Source: Rhabditophanes sp. KR3021 (lineage: Eukaryota; Nematoda; Chromadorea; Rhabditida; Alloionematidae). Taken from it: a DNA stretch of 64,000 bases. The stretch covers positions 6,014,001-6,078,000 of the forward strand of contig CAUJLY010000002.1 of the NCBI GenBank assembly GCA_963281155.1. The letters are read 5' to 3'. Position 1 is the first letter of the stretch; each line of letters starts with the position of its first letter. The position numbers and the translations under genes are program-made. Below the pieces are notes generated by a model that saw nothing but the letters and a program-made list of their open reading frames with translations, did no database searches and was not told the origin of the DNA. This document shows, in pieces, positions 45,928 to 58,845 of this stretch.

Positions 45928-48900
45928 TCCTTGAGATTAATGGGAATGATCTTCTTTGATTAAAAAATGATAGTTGTAAAAGAATTTGTTTTTATTTTAA
46001 TAATCTCCAACCTCTTGTCTCTTTCTAACCTTCCAGCTCTTCATTCATTAAAAGAGTAGAACAATATGTAGGAGTAAGTGTTCTTTTTGTTTAAAGTGAA
46101 AATAGTAGTATTTCTTTGATTGCAAATAAATTTATCTTTGCCTTTAATATCATAAAGGGTTGAATTTAAGTATAAAATTGAACTTGTTTTAAATTCTAAA
46201 AAAGAAACTTATAATTTGATTTAGTAAAAAACGGTTCAAATAATCATAATAAAGAGGTTTAAATTGGATTAAGTAAAAATAGCTTTTCTTTTACAAGTAA
46301 AATAAATATTAAATAGCAATCAAAAACCTACAATTTGTAGTTTAAAAAAAGGACAAATCTCAAAAAGACCCTTTTCTGATCCTTGTTCAAACTTAATTGG
46401 AAAAAGAAGATGAGTGACATTCTAGAATAAAAAGTTCTTATTTCCATAAATGACAACGAATTTAAGTGTCCTATGTAAATGTCAATTAAAGAATAGGAAA
46501 AAATGACACGATGGAGTTTTTAATTAAAAAATAATTTTATTATCATCTTGTCCTTTAGCCTAAATTTGGATGAAATAGAAGATTCAAACAAAACGAGAAT
46601 CTGTGACCGTACTGTAAACTTTAGAATAAATAAGATGCAAATTAGGCTTTAACAAAATATATATTTATTCTGAATAAAAGATTTTTCCACCCAGAGCTCA
46701 TCTATTTTGCTTGAATAATCTTTTGATGGAAGTTAATGAAAACACATAAATTTGTTAAATGGATATAAACACACGCCAAAATAGTTGGTTTGAGGTGTTT
46801 GTTAGGAAATAACAAAATAATATTATTACTCAGTTATTTTAACAAAGCGAAAATAATTATTTAAATATAATAATGTTTAAGTATTTAGACAAAAAAGAAT
46901 TGATAAACAGACAAGAACCTATAAATAAGTGATCTTTGACTCAAGTCTTTTAACATCATTTTGAACTAAATAAGGAGGGGGTCATCGGTAACAAAAAATA
47001 AGGATATCACAAACAAAAAATGAAGTAGTCTAGTACCCACTACTATACCATAAACGACAACAACACTTTTCTGCAATTACCAAATCGCTCCACGCCATAT
47101 GTCGCCTATCTTTTCACCATGGCCCTTCATTCTCATCGTGTCGTCGGGTCTTTTCCATATTTTTCCTAACAACACATATAAATAAATATCTACATAATAT
47201 TTATCTTTATATACTACAAGATATAAATATCTAAAATGTATAGATATGTAGATTTATTTATATACACCATATATAACTCCCCTCCAAAAGACCCATTATT
47301 TTGATACTACATAATACACAAAACGAAACATTATTTTCTGTGAAATGGAATCTTTCAAATAATAATATCTAGCAAGACATTATTTTCTTACTATCCCATT
47401 TCTTTTTTTCCTAGGAATACATGTGTTTTAGACTTTTTAAGGCTTACCCATTTAATTAATACAAAAAGGATAATTTAATAAATATATAAATAAATATATT
47501 CAGCCATTATAATAAGTAGCTTAATATCCAGCTTAATATCCGGGACCCCTATAACATTATAACATTTGGCAGAAGCACCCAAAAAAGCCTATAATTGAAT
47601 GTTGGGCATCTTACTCTCCAAAATAAGTACAATATTATAGATAGAAAGTAAATTCTACTCCCAAAATCAATCTCTCTCACAACAATTAACATCTTCTCAT
47701 CTACCACAAAAAAGAAAATTAATGGATGTAAAGGCAAACATGCCTTAATGTGACAAAAGATTAGACATTTAATGTTGCCAATATTTGTCTTGTACTGGGA
47801 TTTAATTACCCCATTGTAACAAGAAAAGGTAGTGTTTCCTCGTGGACATGAAGCTATATAAGATACTTCTACATACTAGACACAAGAAGGCTGGGAAACT
47901 TTGAAAGAAAACTTTTATGTCCCATATCTTTTAAAGTTTTTAATTAACTTTAAACAAATAGAGGCCCATTTTAAGATAATCCAAATGTTATTTAGACTGA
48001 ATGTTACTACATAAAAGAGGATTTGGATAAATGAAGTCAGGCAGGATGGATTTTATACATTATTTTTGATGTTCAATCAAGCTTGTTGATTAGATAATTT
48101 GTTTTGGAAGTTCAAGAAATCATTGGATCGAGAAAATTACATTTAAATCAACTTAAAAATAAAGCAGAACTATCTTTTCTCAAGCCTATCTCCTTTCAAC
48201 TTATGCCACTCACAGGTCTTCCATTACAAAAGTAATGTTGAATCTAAACATATCAATGAAGTTTCCAACTCTTTTATTTTAATAACAAAATCCAATTTAA
48301 TCTGGAAAAAGTCAAGAGAACATCAATTGTCGTCATCCAAAAGGTTGTATCATATCAAAAACAATCTTTTTTGCCACTTGCTAAAAGCTCAAAATGATGA
48401 TAAATTTTTATTTCTTTATGAAGTTTCAATCTCTTAAAAGGGCCATAAAAAAGTGAAGATGTCTAAATGGTTATGTATTTTATTTTTGGGTCAAGATACA
48501 AATAAACTGGGGAGTGGAAAATGAAGAATAGAGATGATTTGAGGGACTTTGAATTAGCAAAAGCTATTTTTTAGTAAGACTTAATTTGATGATTGTGAAT
48601 TAATTAGGGTGTGAGCCACACAGTTTGGCTAAACTTTCATGATCCAAAACTACAATTACTTAGATCATTTTAAAAAGCACTATTCCGGAGAACAAAAATT
48701 AATTAAACGAATATTCAACATTTCCAAAATAAACATTTCGCTTTGTTTACTTAGGATGTCTTTAAAAATTATATATACCATTTCAAGCCTTTTAAAAACA
48801 TTCTCCGATGTGCGTATATATATTATTTTGAAAGGATTTAGTTAAAAATTATCAAAAAACGAATTTGTCTTTAATAAACTCTGGCCATCTAAAAATATAG

Positions 48901-51900
48901 AGACATCTAAGATATGCTCACTTTTAAAGTTATTAATAATAATTAATACAGATGGAATGTTGACAGGGGAAATAAAATAATATATCAAATATTATTTTTG
49001 AAGCCCTAAGCATCACAAGAATTTAAACGTAAAACATCTAAACAATTGATGCCACTATAAAGAAAAGGTAAGTTTATATGACCATCAACGTCACATATAT
49101 CCTAACGGCATTTTTATTATATTATTATTATTTGTAGGAGGGGAAAATAAAAGGAATAACAAGCAATCAATTAATTAATATTAATTAGTTTATTTGGGAA
49201 AAGTGCAAATGGCATTAGAAAAAAATAATTATTATTCACAATATTTGTGATCAAACATAAAGTTGATTAAAAAGAAGGAAGTTTACATCTTAAGAGATCC
49301 CATTAGACTAAGGAAGTAGACCCAAAAGTTGTTTAGACAGGCCAAAATCAACTCTTACAACTTCTATGACATTCCACCCAACTAAGCTCAAAATAATGAA
49401 TTTCCTAGTTAATGAAAAAGACACTTACTTAATCTAAACAAAAAAAACTACTATTTATACTTACAAAGAAACAAAAACGCTTACATATCTACTTCTAACC
49501 CGCAATTTTGATTCACAAAAGGCATTTAGAGTAAAAGCATAATATACACTAGTATGTGAACTTTTGTTGGCCGTTTCTAAAATATTAATTGGAAAAGTAG
49601 GCAAAGCCAAATAATCGGGATCTTTGTTTAAGGTCTGGCCCATTATAGATTTGCCCATTTTAGGGCATGATTTACATTCACACTTTGGTAGGGTGATGTG
49701 AATTTAAATGTACTTATATGTATTTTTTAGGGATGGTAATCGTGATACTACCTGTTTATATGGACATAAGAAGGAAGTTTAGCTTTGTCTTGATGTCGCA
49801 GGGTGTCTTAATTCACTTCGATGGTAAAATTGTATATTAAAAAAGTGACTAGATGTGAGTTGGAGGCGAAGAAGTCTCTTTAAAGGAGATGACGGCAGGC
49901 CAGTGAGTCTTTTATATCCTTGAAATGTCCCCTACCAATAAACATCTTAAGCTTATCAAAAATTTAAGCCATATTAATAGCAAAGTTTAGAAGTTGAAGT
50001 GTGATGACAAAAATATAACAACACCACTAACTGGTCAAGAAACATAAAGGAAACACAAAAAAGAGCAATTGAAATGAGACGAGAAGGGGTCATATTATTT
50101 AATACAATTAAAAGCCAAATAAAGCCTAATACCATTACCCAACAAAAGACAAATTAATTTGCAGTGATAATCTACTTCTTTTTTGTCAAGTTGCCAATTG
50201 CAAAAGTGATAATAACAAATATTCAGACATACACTAATAATACTGTTTAAAAAAGAAACGATGGCTCCGATTATCTAATATTTGCTTACCCAAATTGACA
50301 CTTAATAATTAAGATAAGTGTTTTGCTTTTTAAAAGACAATTTCTTTGAAGTAGAAAATACTAAAAAATAATAATCTTATGGACTGATTTAGATAATAAA
50401 ATTTAGGGTGAATTTAGAATAAATAAAGCAACCCTTTTTTGATATCATTTTTCACTCCAAATAAACATATCTTATCAACTATAAAAAATTTAGAAGATTT
50501 TATTTAACAAGTGCAAACTTGTTTCAAATTCAAAATAGTGTGTAAATGGTTCAGTTTAACTAAATTTAATTTGTAAATACAAAAAAAGAAATAGGCGTCA
50601 TTCAAAGTACAATGAGAAAGGTTTTGTGAAGTCGGGCAAAAAAGTGATTGTTTGAACTTTCCAAATTAGTCACCCTTTAAAAAGAAATTTATTTGAACTT
50701 TTCTAAAGATCGTTTATTCAATTTGTGCAACGCCCACTATGCAAAACCTGTATACAAAATTAGCTTTAACCGAGGAAAGGAATTCCGTTCGATGTAGTAC
50801 AAACCTTAATAACTCATTTCCTTCCATTATAATCCAATCATATATCAAAGAACGCCAAAAAATGCCTACACTTTATCCAGCTCCATTAAAAATTGTTTAC
50901 ATGTTTATTTATAGCAAAACAACCTGAAAAGTTTTTTTACAAGAACAAGGCAAAAGTGGCGTCATTGTAGGGTCTACAAATTTTTCATTCCACTTTTATC
51001 AAAATGAGATTGACATATTTTGAATAAATAAATACACACAGAGTACACACTTCCTCTCTTTTATTTTATTCTGTGTCAATTGTTTTTTGGTTCAGGAGCA
51101 TATTTTGTTAGTTAATAAATGTTAACTTAATTTAATATACGTATGCTAATATGATCGATCATTTTTAGTCTTTTTTGTATAAATAAATAACATTTGAATA
51201 AATAGACAAAAAACAGACAAAAGGCTTTTGAGGGGATTTTAGTGGTGGCATCTATTTTAAACGGTCTTCTAAATTGTGATAAATTGCACGATTCATAGAA
51301 ACTGACGGCTTCAAGGCATCCTTCTTATTTATTATTAGATATAAATTTAAATAAGTGAATAACTTATTGTGTCATACTACAACGACCTACAAAAAGTTTG
51401 AGTATTGCTTTTACGTAGAAGGGAATGACGATTCTCTAAAAAATAAAGAAAAGTTACGAAGCCTCTTTTAATTCCATTCAAAAAGGACAATTCCAACACA
51501 AAAAAAGAAAGAATCCAACACAAAAAGGAAGAATCATATTTTTGAGATTGAATAAATTAGAATCTTTAGCCAATAATAAATATCCATCCAACTAACCAGA
51601 ATAAATTTCTTTCATTTAAAATCTTAATTGCTTAACCCAAAAAGGCTAAACTTGTAACAATAATACATAGTTTGGATAAAATATAAGTATACCCCTCAAC
51701 ATTAATAATTAATAAGTAGTTAGGATTTTTATGGCTCTCTCATTAAAAGAGAATATAGTGCCATCAGGGATAACACATTAAAAAGTACAAAGTAAGAATA
51801 TTTAATTATTTAGAGGGGACTGAATTTAAATAGGTATAATTTTACAACAAAATTAGATACCAATTAGAAGGGTAATTAGAAGTTGTGAGGGAATTAGCAT

Positions 51901-54295
51901 TTTGGGGACTTACTTTGAGAGTAATGCTAAACGAATATTCTATTCCATTTAGAGACACCTCTAATTTAAATTCACTCTTGTGACATGTCAAAACCGTCAA
52001 CATATTATCAAAAACCAAATAAATAAAAACTATGGCATCCGATTAAAAGCAAAACTCAAATTTATTAAACAAAAAGACGTTTCCTCAAAACCCAAACCGA
52101 TCCTTATTAATATCGCACTTATTAATCCAAAATCAACTGAGCCATTCTCTAAATTAAGCCTCCTATTAATAGAATTCTTCAAATTATGAATAATTAAAAA
52201 TGTCGCCGTTTAAAGGACAATCAAAAAGACGTGAAGTCACAATTGTTTTATAACAAAATGAGATAATATATACTTTTTTGTCTTCTTATTATATGATGAT
52301 AATGTCTGTAGGGTGCATCATCATCTTTTTATAAGACAAGTATATTTTGGTGGTAAAGGACAAGATGTTGGGATAGAACGTGATAGAGGGTAATAGTGAT
52401 GGTTTTGGGGAAGGTGCCTGGCTAAATTTGGTTTTAAGATGGATTATCTTTTTATTTTTACACAAAATTTGTCAATTCGTTTTTAGCAAATGGATTTTGT
52501 ATAAATGAGATTTTAGGTTTAAAAAGGTGTCAAAATAAAAATATAAAGGATGTGCGTCTTAAGGATTAGCCAAGAAAGTAGAGGATAAAGATTACATTCT
52601 TTGTGAATGATTTGAAAGAACGTGATAATGATTTCAACTTTTTAGAGATATAGACAATCATAATATGTCAAGGCTTGACTATCTTTATTCGAAATAAAAA
52701 AGTTGATTGAAAGTGTTGAAATGAAGATCATCTTTGCCAACTTTAACATCCTTTTAAGCTGTCCTGTAAATTTAGTTTAATTTGCAACAAAAAGAGAATG
52801 GGCTTTGGATATAAACATTTGATATCTTTATACTTTTTGTGTCCTTTTAATAGAGACCAAAAAAATGGAAGTCTTTAGAATAGGATAAATTTCATAAATT
52901 ATTTAGCTACAATTCTATATTTGATTCAATTCAACTACAAGAACCCTTTTTGGTTTCTTTTTTACACGCGCCGAAGATTTATATATTCTCAAAGGAACGA
53001 TTAAACGAATTTAGTAGTGTTGGATGTAAATTTAGTTAGCTATATTAGTAAATGATTTTAGATTTGGAAAAAGAAACAATGCCTATGACTAGTTTATCTG
53101 ATTAAAAGGAGGAACTGTTTAATCTTGGGTTTGGATCTCTTTTTTGTCTTAGGTATCGTAGAGAAAGCGCACAAATTTAAAAAGCATTTCTTCGTCTTCA
53201 TCGGGCAAAGGCAATTATATATCTTTGATAACTATAAATTGTACGTATATAATCTATAAATACCCTCTCACACACACCATTCATCCTTATATCAAGCTAA
53301 GCTGAAATGTGATTAGAACAATATCAAAGTGCCAAAAGATTATGTACTACATATATCCATTCTCTTCTTTACTCTTTTTTCCTGATTAAAATATAAAAGA
53401 TGTTATATAATAAAAAGTGTATGTCATATTTAAATTGAAATATGGTTATCAAGTTGGTTGGTGCAATATTTCTGATCTTAGCAGAAGCCATTAAATATAC
53501 ATGTGTATTTGTCAGCTAAGGATGATTAATTGATTATATGTTAATTTAAAGAATATATTATCTGAATGTTTTTTTGAGGTAGCACGTAAGTATGGAATAA
53601 AAAATGTCAATCTAATATTGCTGACTTTATTATTATGAATGGGTAAGATAAAAATAAATAAATAAATTTATATTTGAAGCTGATGATATGTTAATGATAG
53701 CTTAAGACACAAATATCACTGACTTCTCATCATCATTGGATGTATTTTTTGAGAAGATCACAAAGCAGTCAAGTTATTATTTGCCTCTTTTATAGTTATC
53801 TAGTTGAAATGATAAAGGGTGTTTAAAAGTAATTAGCAATGAGCGAGATTTATAATTCATTTCTAATTAACGATATTCAAAAAGAGCCGGTCGTCAACGT
53901 CATCACCTCTTGAAATAACAGAATGCCAAGTTTTATTTAATATTTAAACTTTTCAAAACTAATATCAATTTTTCATTCTAATCAAAGGAGATGTCACTTT
54001 TATATAGTTTGAGAGTCACGTTACACCTTCATTTTAAATACTTCTTCAATATTGTTAACTAGAATATTATCTTACCTAAAACAAATGTTCCATCCTAAAA
54101 AGTAATAATAACAATAAATTTATTTGTTTTTGATGATATTTACGAAAGTTATTTATAATTCACTTAAATGTGACTAATTTGAAAAAACCAAAAAAAATTT
54201 TTATTAGAAAGATTTTACCATAGAGGTATTTATACAATATATCAGTAATGGATGGATAAATGTTTATCGTGGTACCAAGCAATAACTCCACCAAA
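45928..54295. other. 8.4-kb gene-free region upstream of Shal
   Basis: There is no ORF above 69 codons and none is recognisable. The sequence is AT-rich with many runs of a and t. No tRNA, rRNA, transposase or palindromic arrays were seen. It lies between the Shal start codon and the 3' end of CHMP1, both on the minus strand, so most of it is 5' to Shal. It may contain the Shal promoter, unseen 5' UTR exons and enhancers. Confidence 0.55.
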
Positions 54296-54916
54296 TTATG
54301 ATTGTCTTAGAGCCGCAAGTCTTTGCGTCAAATCATCACTCTCCGCAGCAGCAGGCACATGAGGAGCTCCAATAGCAGTAGTCTGTCCAGCGGGCAACTC
54401 CATATTTAATTCAATTCCAGCTTGGTCACTAGCCTCCTTCATCAACATGTCAACATCTCCTTGGGGGACATTAACAGTCGTAGAATGACTCATGGCGTTA
54501 TCCATTGTAGCTTGAGTTACATCCATATTTTCGAAGTCCCTTTCGAATCTATCCATCAAGTTTTGTACTTTCTCCAGGTTCATAGACTTCATGGCTGATT
54601 CCATGGCTTTCACCACACCTGACATAGATTGAGTTACGCGTTTTTGGGTAGCTGCAGATTGGACTCTAGCGGCAACTCCATCAATTCTGGCCGACATTCT
54701 CAAATAATTTAGTGACTCGTTCTTCTTCCGGATGGCATTTTCGGCGTGAACTGTAGCTACTTCGCGTTGCCCTTTCTTTAAAGCCAAAACTAACTTGTCT
54801 TTAGCTTCTTTTTCTTCCTTCTCGCATTTTTTCGAGTTTCTAATCAGCTCTTTAGCGGCAAATCTTAAGTTAAATAAGTGATTGTCAAGAGCATTTCCAC
54901 TTTGGTCGTTTCCCAT
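54296..54916 (-). CDS. CHMP1: CHMP1, ESCRT-III-associated protein (Did2)
   Basis: This is a single exon of 206 residues, close to the family's 196-199. HLFNLRFAAKELIRNSKKCE is the conserved first helix. HAENAIRKKNESLNYLRMSA and RIDGVAARVQSA follow, then a GVVKAMESAMKSMNLEKV helix. DDLTQRLAALRQS is a C-terminal MIM1-type helix that binds MIT domains of Vps4 and spastin. The acidic, Gln/Pro linker before it is normal. CHMP1A and CHMP1B cannot be separated firmly; the match is slightly closer to CHMP1B. It is the last gene of the candidate five-gene cluster. Acceptor-like ttcattttattttag (minus) lies about 36 nt, and tatctag 2 nt, before the ATG. Confidence 0.95.
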   Translation of the reverse strand: MGNDQSGNALDNHLFNLRFAAKELIRNSKKCEKEEKEAKDKLVLALKKGQREVATVHAENAIRKKNESLNYLRMSARIDGVAARVQSAATQKRVTQSMSGVVKAMESAMKSMNLEKVQNLMDRFERDFENMDVTQATMDNAMSHSTTVNVPQGDVDMLMKEASDQAGIELNMELPAGQTTAIGAPHVPAAAESDDLTQRLAALRQS

Positions 54917-55267
54917 GACTAGATAGTAATTTAGGGCAATACAAAGTCTAAAATAAAATGAATGGGTAAATTACATTATCAAAAAATAAAAGTAATAAAT
55001 ATATAAATGATGAATCACGCAAATTAATCGATGCTTCTTATGAAATGCTCTTGATTTTAAAAAGCAAAAGAGAGCAAGACTTTCTTATGTAAGTAAATTC
55101 ATCATCTCGTCCAAATGAGTCATATTCTTATACAAAGATAATACAAAAAGGGCTGATCTCAAGATCAACGAGCTACATAATATTTTGATGGTGAAGGAAT
55201 GAACTGTTGTTTACTGACTGAGTGGAAAAAGGTTTCTTCATAAAGATAATTTGAAAACACAGCTTTT
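54917..55267. other. Gap between N6AMT1 and CHMP1
   Basis: The gap is 351 bp. On the minus strand, AAATAAAA overlaps the N6AMT1 stop and could be a poly(A) signal. A polypyrimidine-AG (ttcattttattttag) precedes CHMP1. No ORF is real here; the 62-codon frame is a shadow. Confidence 0.5.
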
Positions 55268-55959
55268 TTATTTAACTTTAATGTATAAAAGAACAAATAG
55301 ATTTTCACAGCCACGAACTTTGTTATTGACGATAGATGGTCGTAGAGAACCATTATCAGTAAAGTTTAATAAATAGTCAATGTCATTTTCCTTGATTGCG
55401 ATGAGATAGAAACGACCATGGAGAGTAAGTATGGTGCTGATTAATGGCAATAGTTTGTCTAAGACAAATCTTCCATTTGGTCCACCGGCATAGCAAAGCT
55501 CCTGAAATAATAATTAAGATTAATTGACTTAACTAAATAAATTAAAATTACCTCTGTTGATTGAGGAATCTCCTCAGTCAAAACATAAGGTGGATTAAAG
55601 ATTAGCACATCTATTTTGTTGTCAAAACCAGCAATAATAGAACTGACGTCACCACAAATGATTTCTGTCTCCGTTTCATAATGATTCATGGCAGATGTTT
55701 CTTGTGTACATAAACAAGCGTCATAATTAAGATCTATAGCAAAACTCGTAAAATTAACTTCTTCTTTGAGCAAGGATCTAACAAAAGCTGTTACGATCCC
55801 CGTTCCACTTCCTACTTCTAGGACGATTGAGGGTTTTAGATCAACCAAAGCTTGTTTATGTGCTTCTAAGGAATCCATCAGCAAAAAAGTGTCATTGTCA
55901 GGATCATAAATAGATCCACCTCTATTCTTTTTCAACGAATAAAGCGGAGTTGGAGTCAT
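55268..55959 (-). CDS. N6AMT1: HemK2/N6AMT1 methyltransferase
   Basis: Exons are 55552-55959 and 55268-55501 with a 50-bp phase-0 intron, giving 213 residues (human 214). IYDPDNDTFLLMDSLEAH matches the family start (YEPAEDTFLLLDALE). VLEVGSGTGIVTAF is SAM motif I, FNPPYVLTEE carries the catalytic NPPY, and AGGPNGRFVLDKLLPL follows in exon 2. With TRMT112 it methylates the Gln of the GGQ motif in release factor eRF1. Acceptor-like atattttag is 2 nt before the ATG on the minus strand. It lies 237 bp downstream of Rab GDI. Confidence 0.96.
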
Positions 55960-56196
55960 TCCTAAAATATAATATAAGGCTATCTAGTTTAAATAAATGA
56001 AATGGAACGTAAAAGTAAGAATTCAAATAAATGAAATATAATATAAGACTATTCAATTCAAATGAATCAAATTGGAAACACGTTACTTTGCCAAAAATAA
56101 TTTATTTTTATGAACCTCCAGGAAGGAATCTTTTTAAACACATCAATTACATTCGTCTATATCCATTCATTTTATATAGAAATTTAAGAAGATAAT

Positions 56197-57578
56197 TTAT
56201 TGTTCTCCTTCGTCATCTCCCAAATTGAGATGCTTAACTTGCTTGAAGTCAAAAGGAGCTCCGGTTGCTCTTTCGAAGATGTCTAGGACATCGGCGGTGA
56301 CGGTTTCAAAGTGAGTAGTTGCATCGTATCCACGAGAAATAAAGATTTGAGACTCTCTGCCGAGGTCGATTGGTTCGGTGACATCGTATACTTTGACGAA
56401 TTTTTCCCTGATTGATCCCAGAAGGGCCAACCCAGGGAGGATTTCGGATTCAGGTGAGTTAGTTTCGACGGTTGTAGAGACTGTAGCTACAAACCAAGTC
56501 TTTGGTGCTGTTTGATTGGCACTGCCGTTGATGGAGACGTAGATGTCTGATTTACGGTTAACTTGGTTTTGAGGAATGATGATTTGGCAACTTCCAAGAT
56601 CTTTAACACAAGGAATGCTGTCTTTGATCAAGCAGATAGCTCTAATAACCTTAGAGGTCACTTTGTTTTGAGCTGGAAGATAAGATGGGTCGCAGAAGAG
56701 TTGCTTGCATCTAGCAATTTCATCCCCACTTCGGACTCCGACAACTTTCCCATTTTCCATGATGATTTCATCAATTTGCTTGTCCAGCATGTAGGTTCCT
56801 CCGTAGATGGCCGAGAGACGAGCAAAGCCTTGTGGAAGTTCCCCTAAACCATACAAAGGATATAGGTATGGGGACTTTCCATAACGAGCTAGTGAATCAG
56901 AATAAAGTTTGATTCGTTCGATTGTTTCGCCGTATGGCTTGTTCTTGTAGTCGTCATCACGGTACAAAGCCAGAGCATGACCAGTAAAGTCAGCGGTGTT
57001 GTTGTCTAGTCCGAATTTGGTGTAAATTTGTTGCATTGTGACTGTCTTTGGATCCAAGTTTTCCCAAGTAGATGAGTTGGTTGGGTCGAATGTTTGAGTC
57101 CAAACGAGGAATTTTCTAAATCTTCTCTTTTCAAACATTCCCATCAAGGAAGTTGAAAGAGCTTCCATTTCGTCGGCGGGAACTTTGAAAATCTTGCCGC
57201 CTTTATAGACGTAAGAAGCGTCGATGCTCTTGAATTCGAGGTATCTGGTGACTCCGGTGTGAATCAACAAGCGAACCAAACTACCATTAGCCATCAAAAA
57301 CTTTGGCACCAAATCAACATTCCAGTCACGGGCTCTTTCCATATCTGGTGGAATTGGTGATCCCTTTGGCTTGAACATGTCAAACAATTGGTTGAGGGGA
57401 GACATCGAAGCAGATTCTGCACCATAATAGTTATTTCTATCCATATGAAGGATTTTCTTGCCGGAAACTGAAAGAAGACCGGAAAGAATGCATTCCTACA
57501 AAAAATATTACTTAGTTACTCATTATAACTAACCTTTAAGCCTGTTCCAAGAACAATAGCATCATATTCCTCATCCAT
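56197..57578 (-). CDS. GDI: Rab GDP-dissociation inhibitor
   Basis: Exons are 57534-57578 and 56197-57495 with a 38-bp phase-0 intron, giving 447 residues, identical in length to human GDI1. Exon 1 encodes the FAD-fold-like start [15 protein letters not shown]. Exon 2 begins [20 protein letters not shown] with NNYYG (SCR1). [18 protein letters not shown] and [20 protein letters not shown] are GDI signatures, and [18 protein letters not shown] separates GDI from REP. It extracts prenylated GDP-Rab from membranes. The main start lies in exon 1, not at the inner Met of exon 2. The gap to COQ3 upstream is 184 bp. Confidence 0.97.
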
Positions 57579-57762
57579 TTTACTCTTGACGACAAAAACA
57601 ACTAGTCACTATAAAATTAATTGATTAGTTATTTGTCACATGTGGAAGTAAATAGTTAAACGGATGGACACCGCGAAGGAAACATAAATGGTGATTCTAA
57701 TTAAATTTATTATACACAGTAAATGAAGAAATAGACGTGGTATACCTCAAGTTGAAAATAAT

Positions 57763-58656
57763 CTAACGCTTCGTGGCAATAGCAAAATAATTAACATCTA
57801 TATTATCTGTCCAAAACCACTTGTTAGTCAACGGATTATAACTAATACCCTTTAAAGTTGCCAACTGAGCATTATTCCTACTTAAAACAGCGATCAAGTT
57901 GTTTGGGTCAACAAATTTATCCCAATCGTGAACACCTTGTGGAACAATGCCCGCAATATCCTTAAAAATTGATTAACTAAAAAAGGAAAGACAAAACATA
58001 CTTCTGCAAAGGTAATAGTCAGCAATCTGGAAAGATATGTCTTGTTGATGGTAGAAAAAAACAAGATTCCTCCTGGTTTGGTGGCGTCAACGCACCCCTT
58101 TACAAAACTATCGATATCTGGAACATGCTCTAACACTTCTGACGCGATAACAGCGTCGAAAGAGGCAACTTTTGTTTTGGCAAAGGCTTCGATTGTAGAG
58201 TGGACAAAAGTTGGTTTGTGCTTGACATTTGCGGGTAGAGAAGATGTGTGAGCATTGGCTGCGATTATGCTTTCGTGACATGCGTCGAGACCTGTAACTT
58301 GAGAACCGAGTCTGTGCAAGGCTAAAGAGAGTATTCCGCCACCGCAACCGACGTCTAAAATATTTGTACCGGATAAAGGATGATACAGTGTGGTCTAGGA
58401 AAATTAATTAGCTTATACTTTAAATAAAGTAAGTTACATTTGGTGTTTTTTTAAGAGCATCAATAATGCACGGGACACGTAGACGATTTAGCGAATGTAA
58501 TGCTTTAAACTCTGAATTCTCATCCATCCATACGTTACCTAACTTTGCAAAGTTTTGTAGTTCTTTTTTGTCTATGGAAAGGGGTCTTGAGAAGTTGAAT
58601 CCTCCCAACATTGGTTTCCGACATACCGTCGTTAATAACTTCGGTCTGATGACCAT
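57763..58656 (-). CDS. COQ3: Ubiquinone biosynthesis O-methyltransferase, mitochondrial
   Basis: Exons are 58438-58656, 58002-58394 and 57763-57960 with 43- and 41-bp introns, giving 269 residues. A basic N-terminus (MVIRPKLLTTVCRKPM) fits a mitochondrial presequence. Exon 2 has the SAM site NILDVGCGGGILSLAL, ASEVLEHVPDIDSFVKGC, and PGGILFFSTINKTYLSRLL. Exon 3 has DIAGIVPQGVHDWDKFVDP, the COQ3-specific PxGTHxWxKF region. It methylates both hydroxyls in coenzyme Q synthesis. An in-frame ATG at 58698 exists, but ttatctttctag lies between it and 58656, so the downstream ATG after an acceptor-like site is preferred. Confidence 0.96.
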
Positions 58657-58845
58657 TATGCTTTCTAGAAAGATAATTAAATGCAATTTAAAACACATAA
58701 AGGTATTCGATAGACCATCTAATAAGAAAAAACAATTTTTTTAAACATAGTTTATTTATGTTAAAACATCTAATTAAAAGGCATTCGGAAGGACACATTA
58801 TGTGTTGATTCAATGATCTATTCCCTCAATATTAACTCAAAAATC

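Noticed and set aside
55165..55353. 62-codon minus-strand ORF overlapping N6AMT1 exon 2
   Set aside because: Out of frame with the real exon, which ends at 55268 in the correct phase with the conserved C-terminal sequence.
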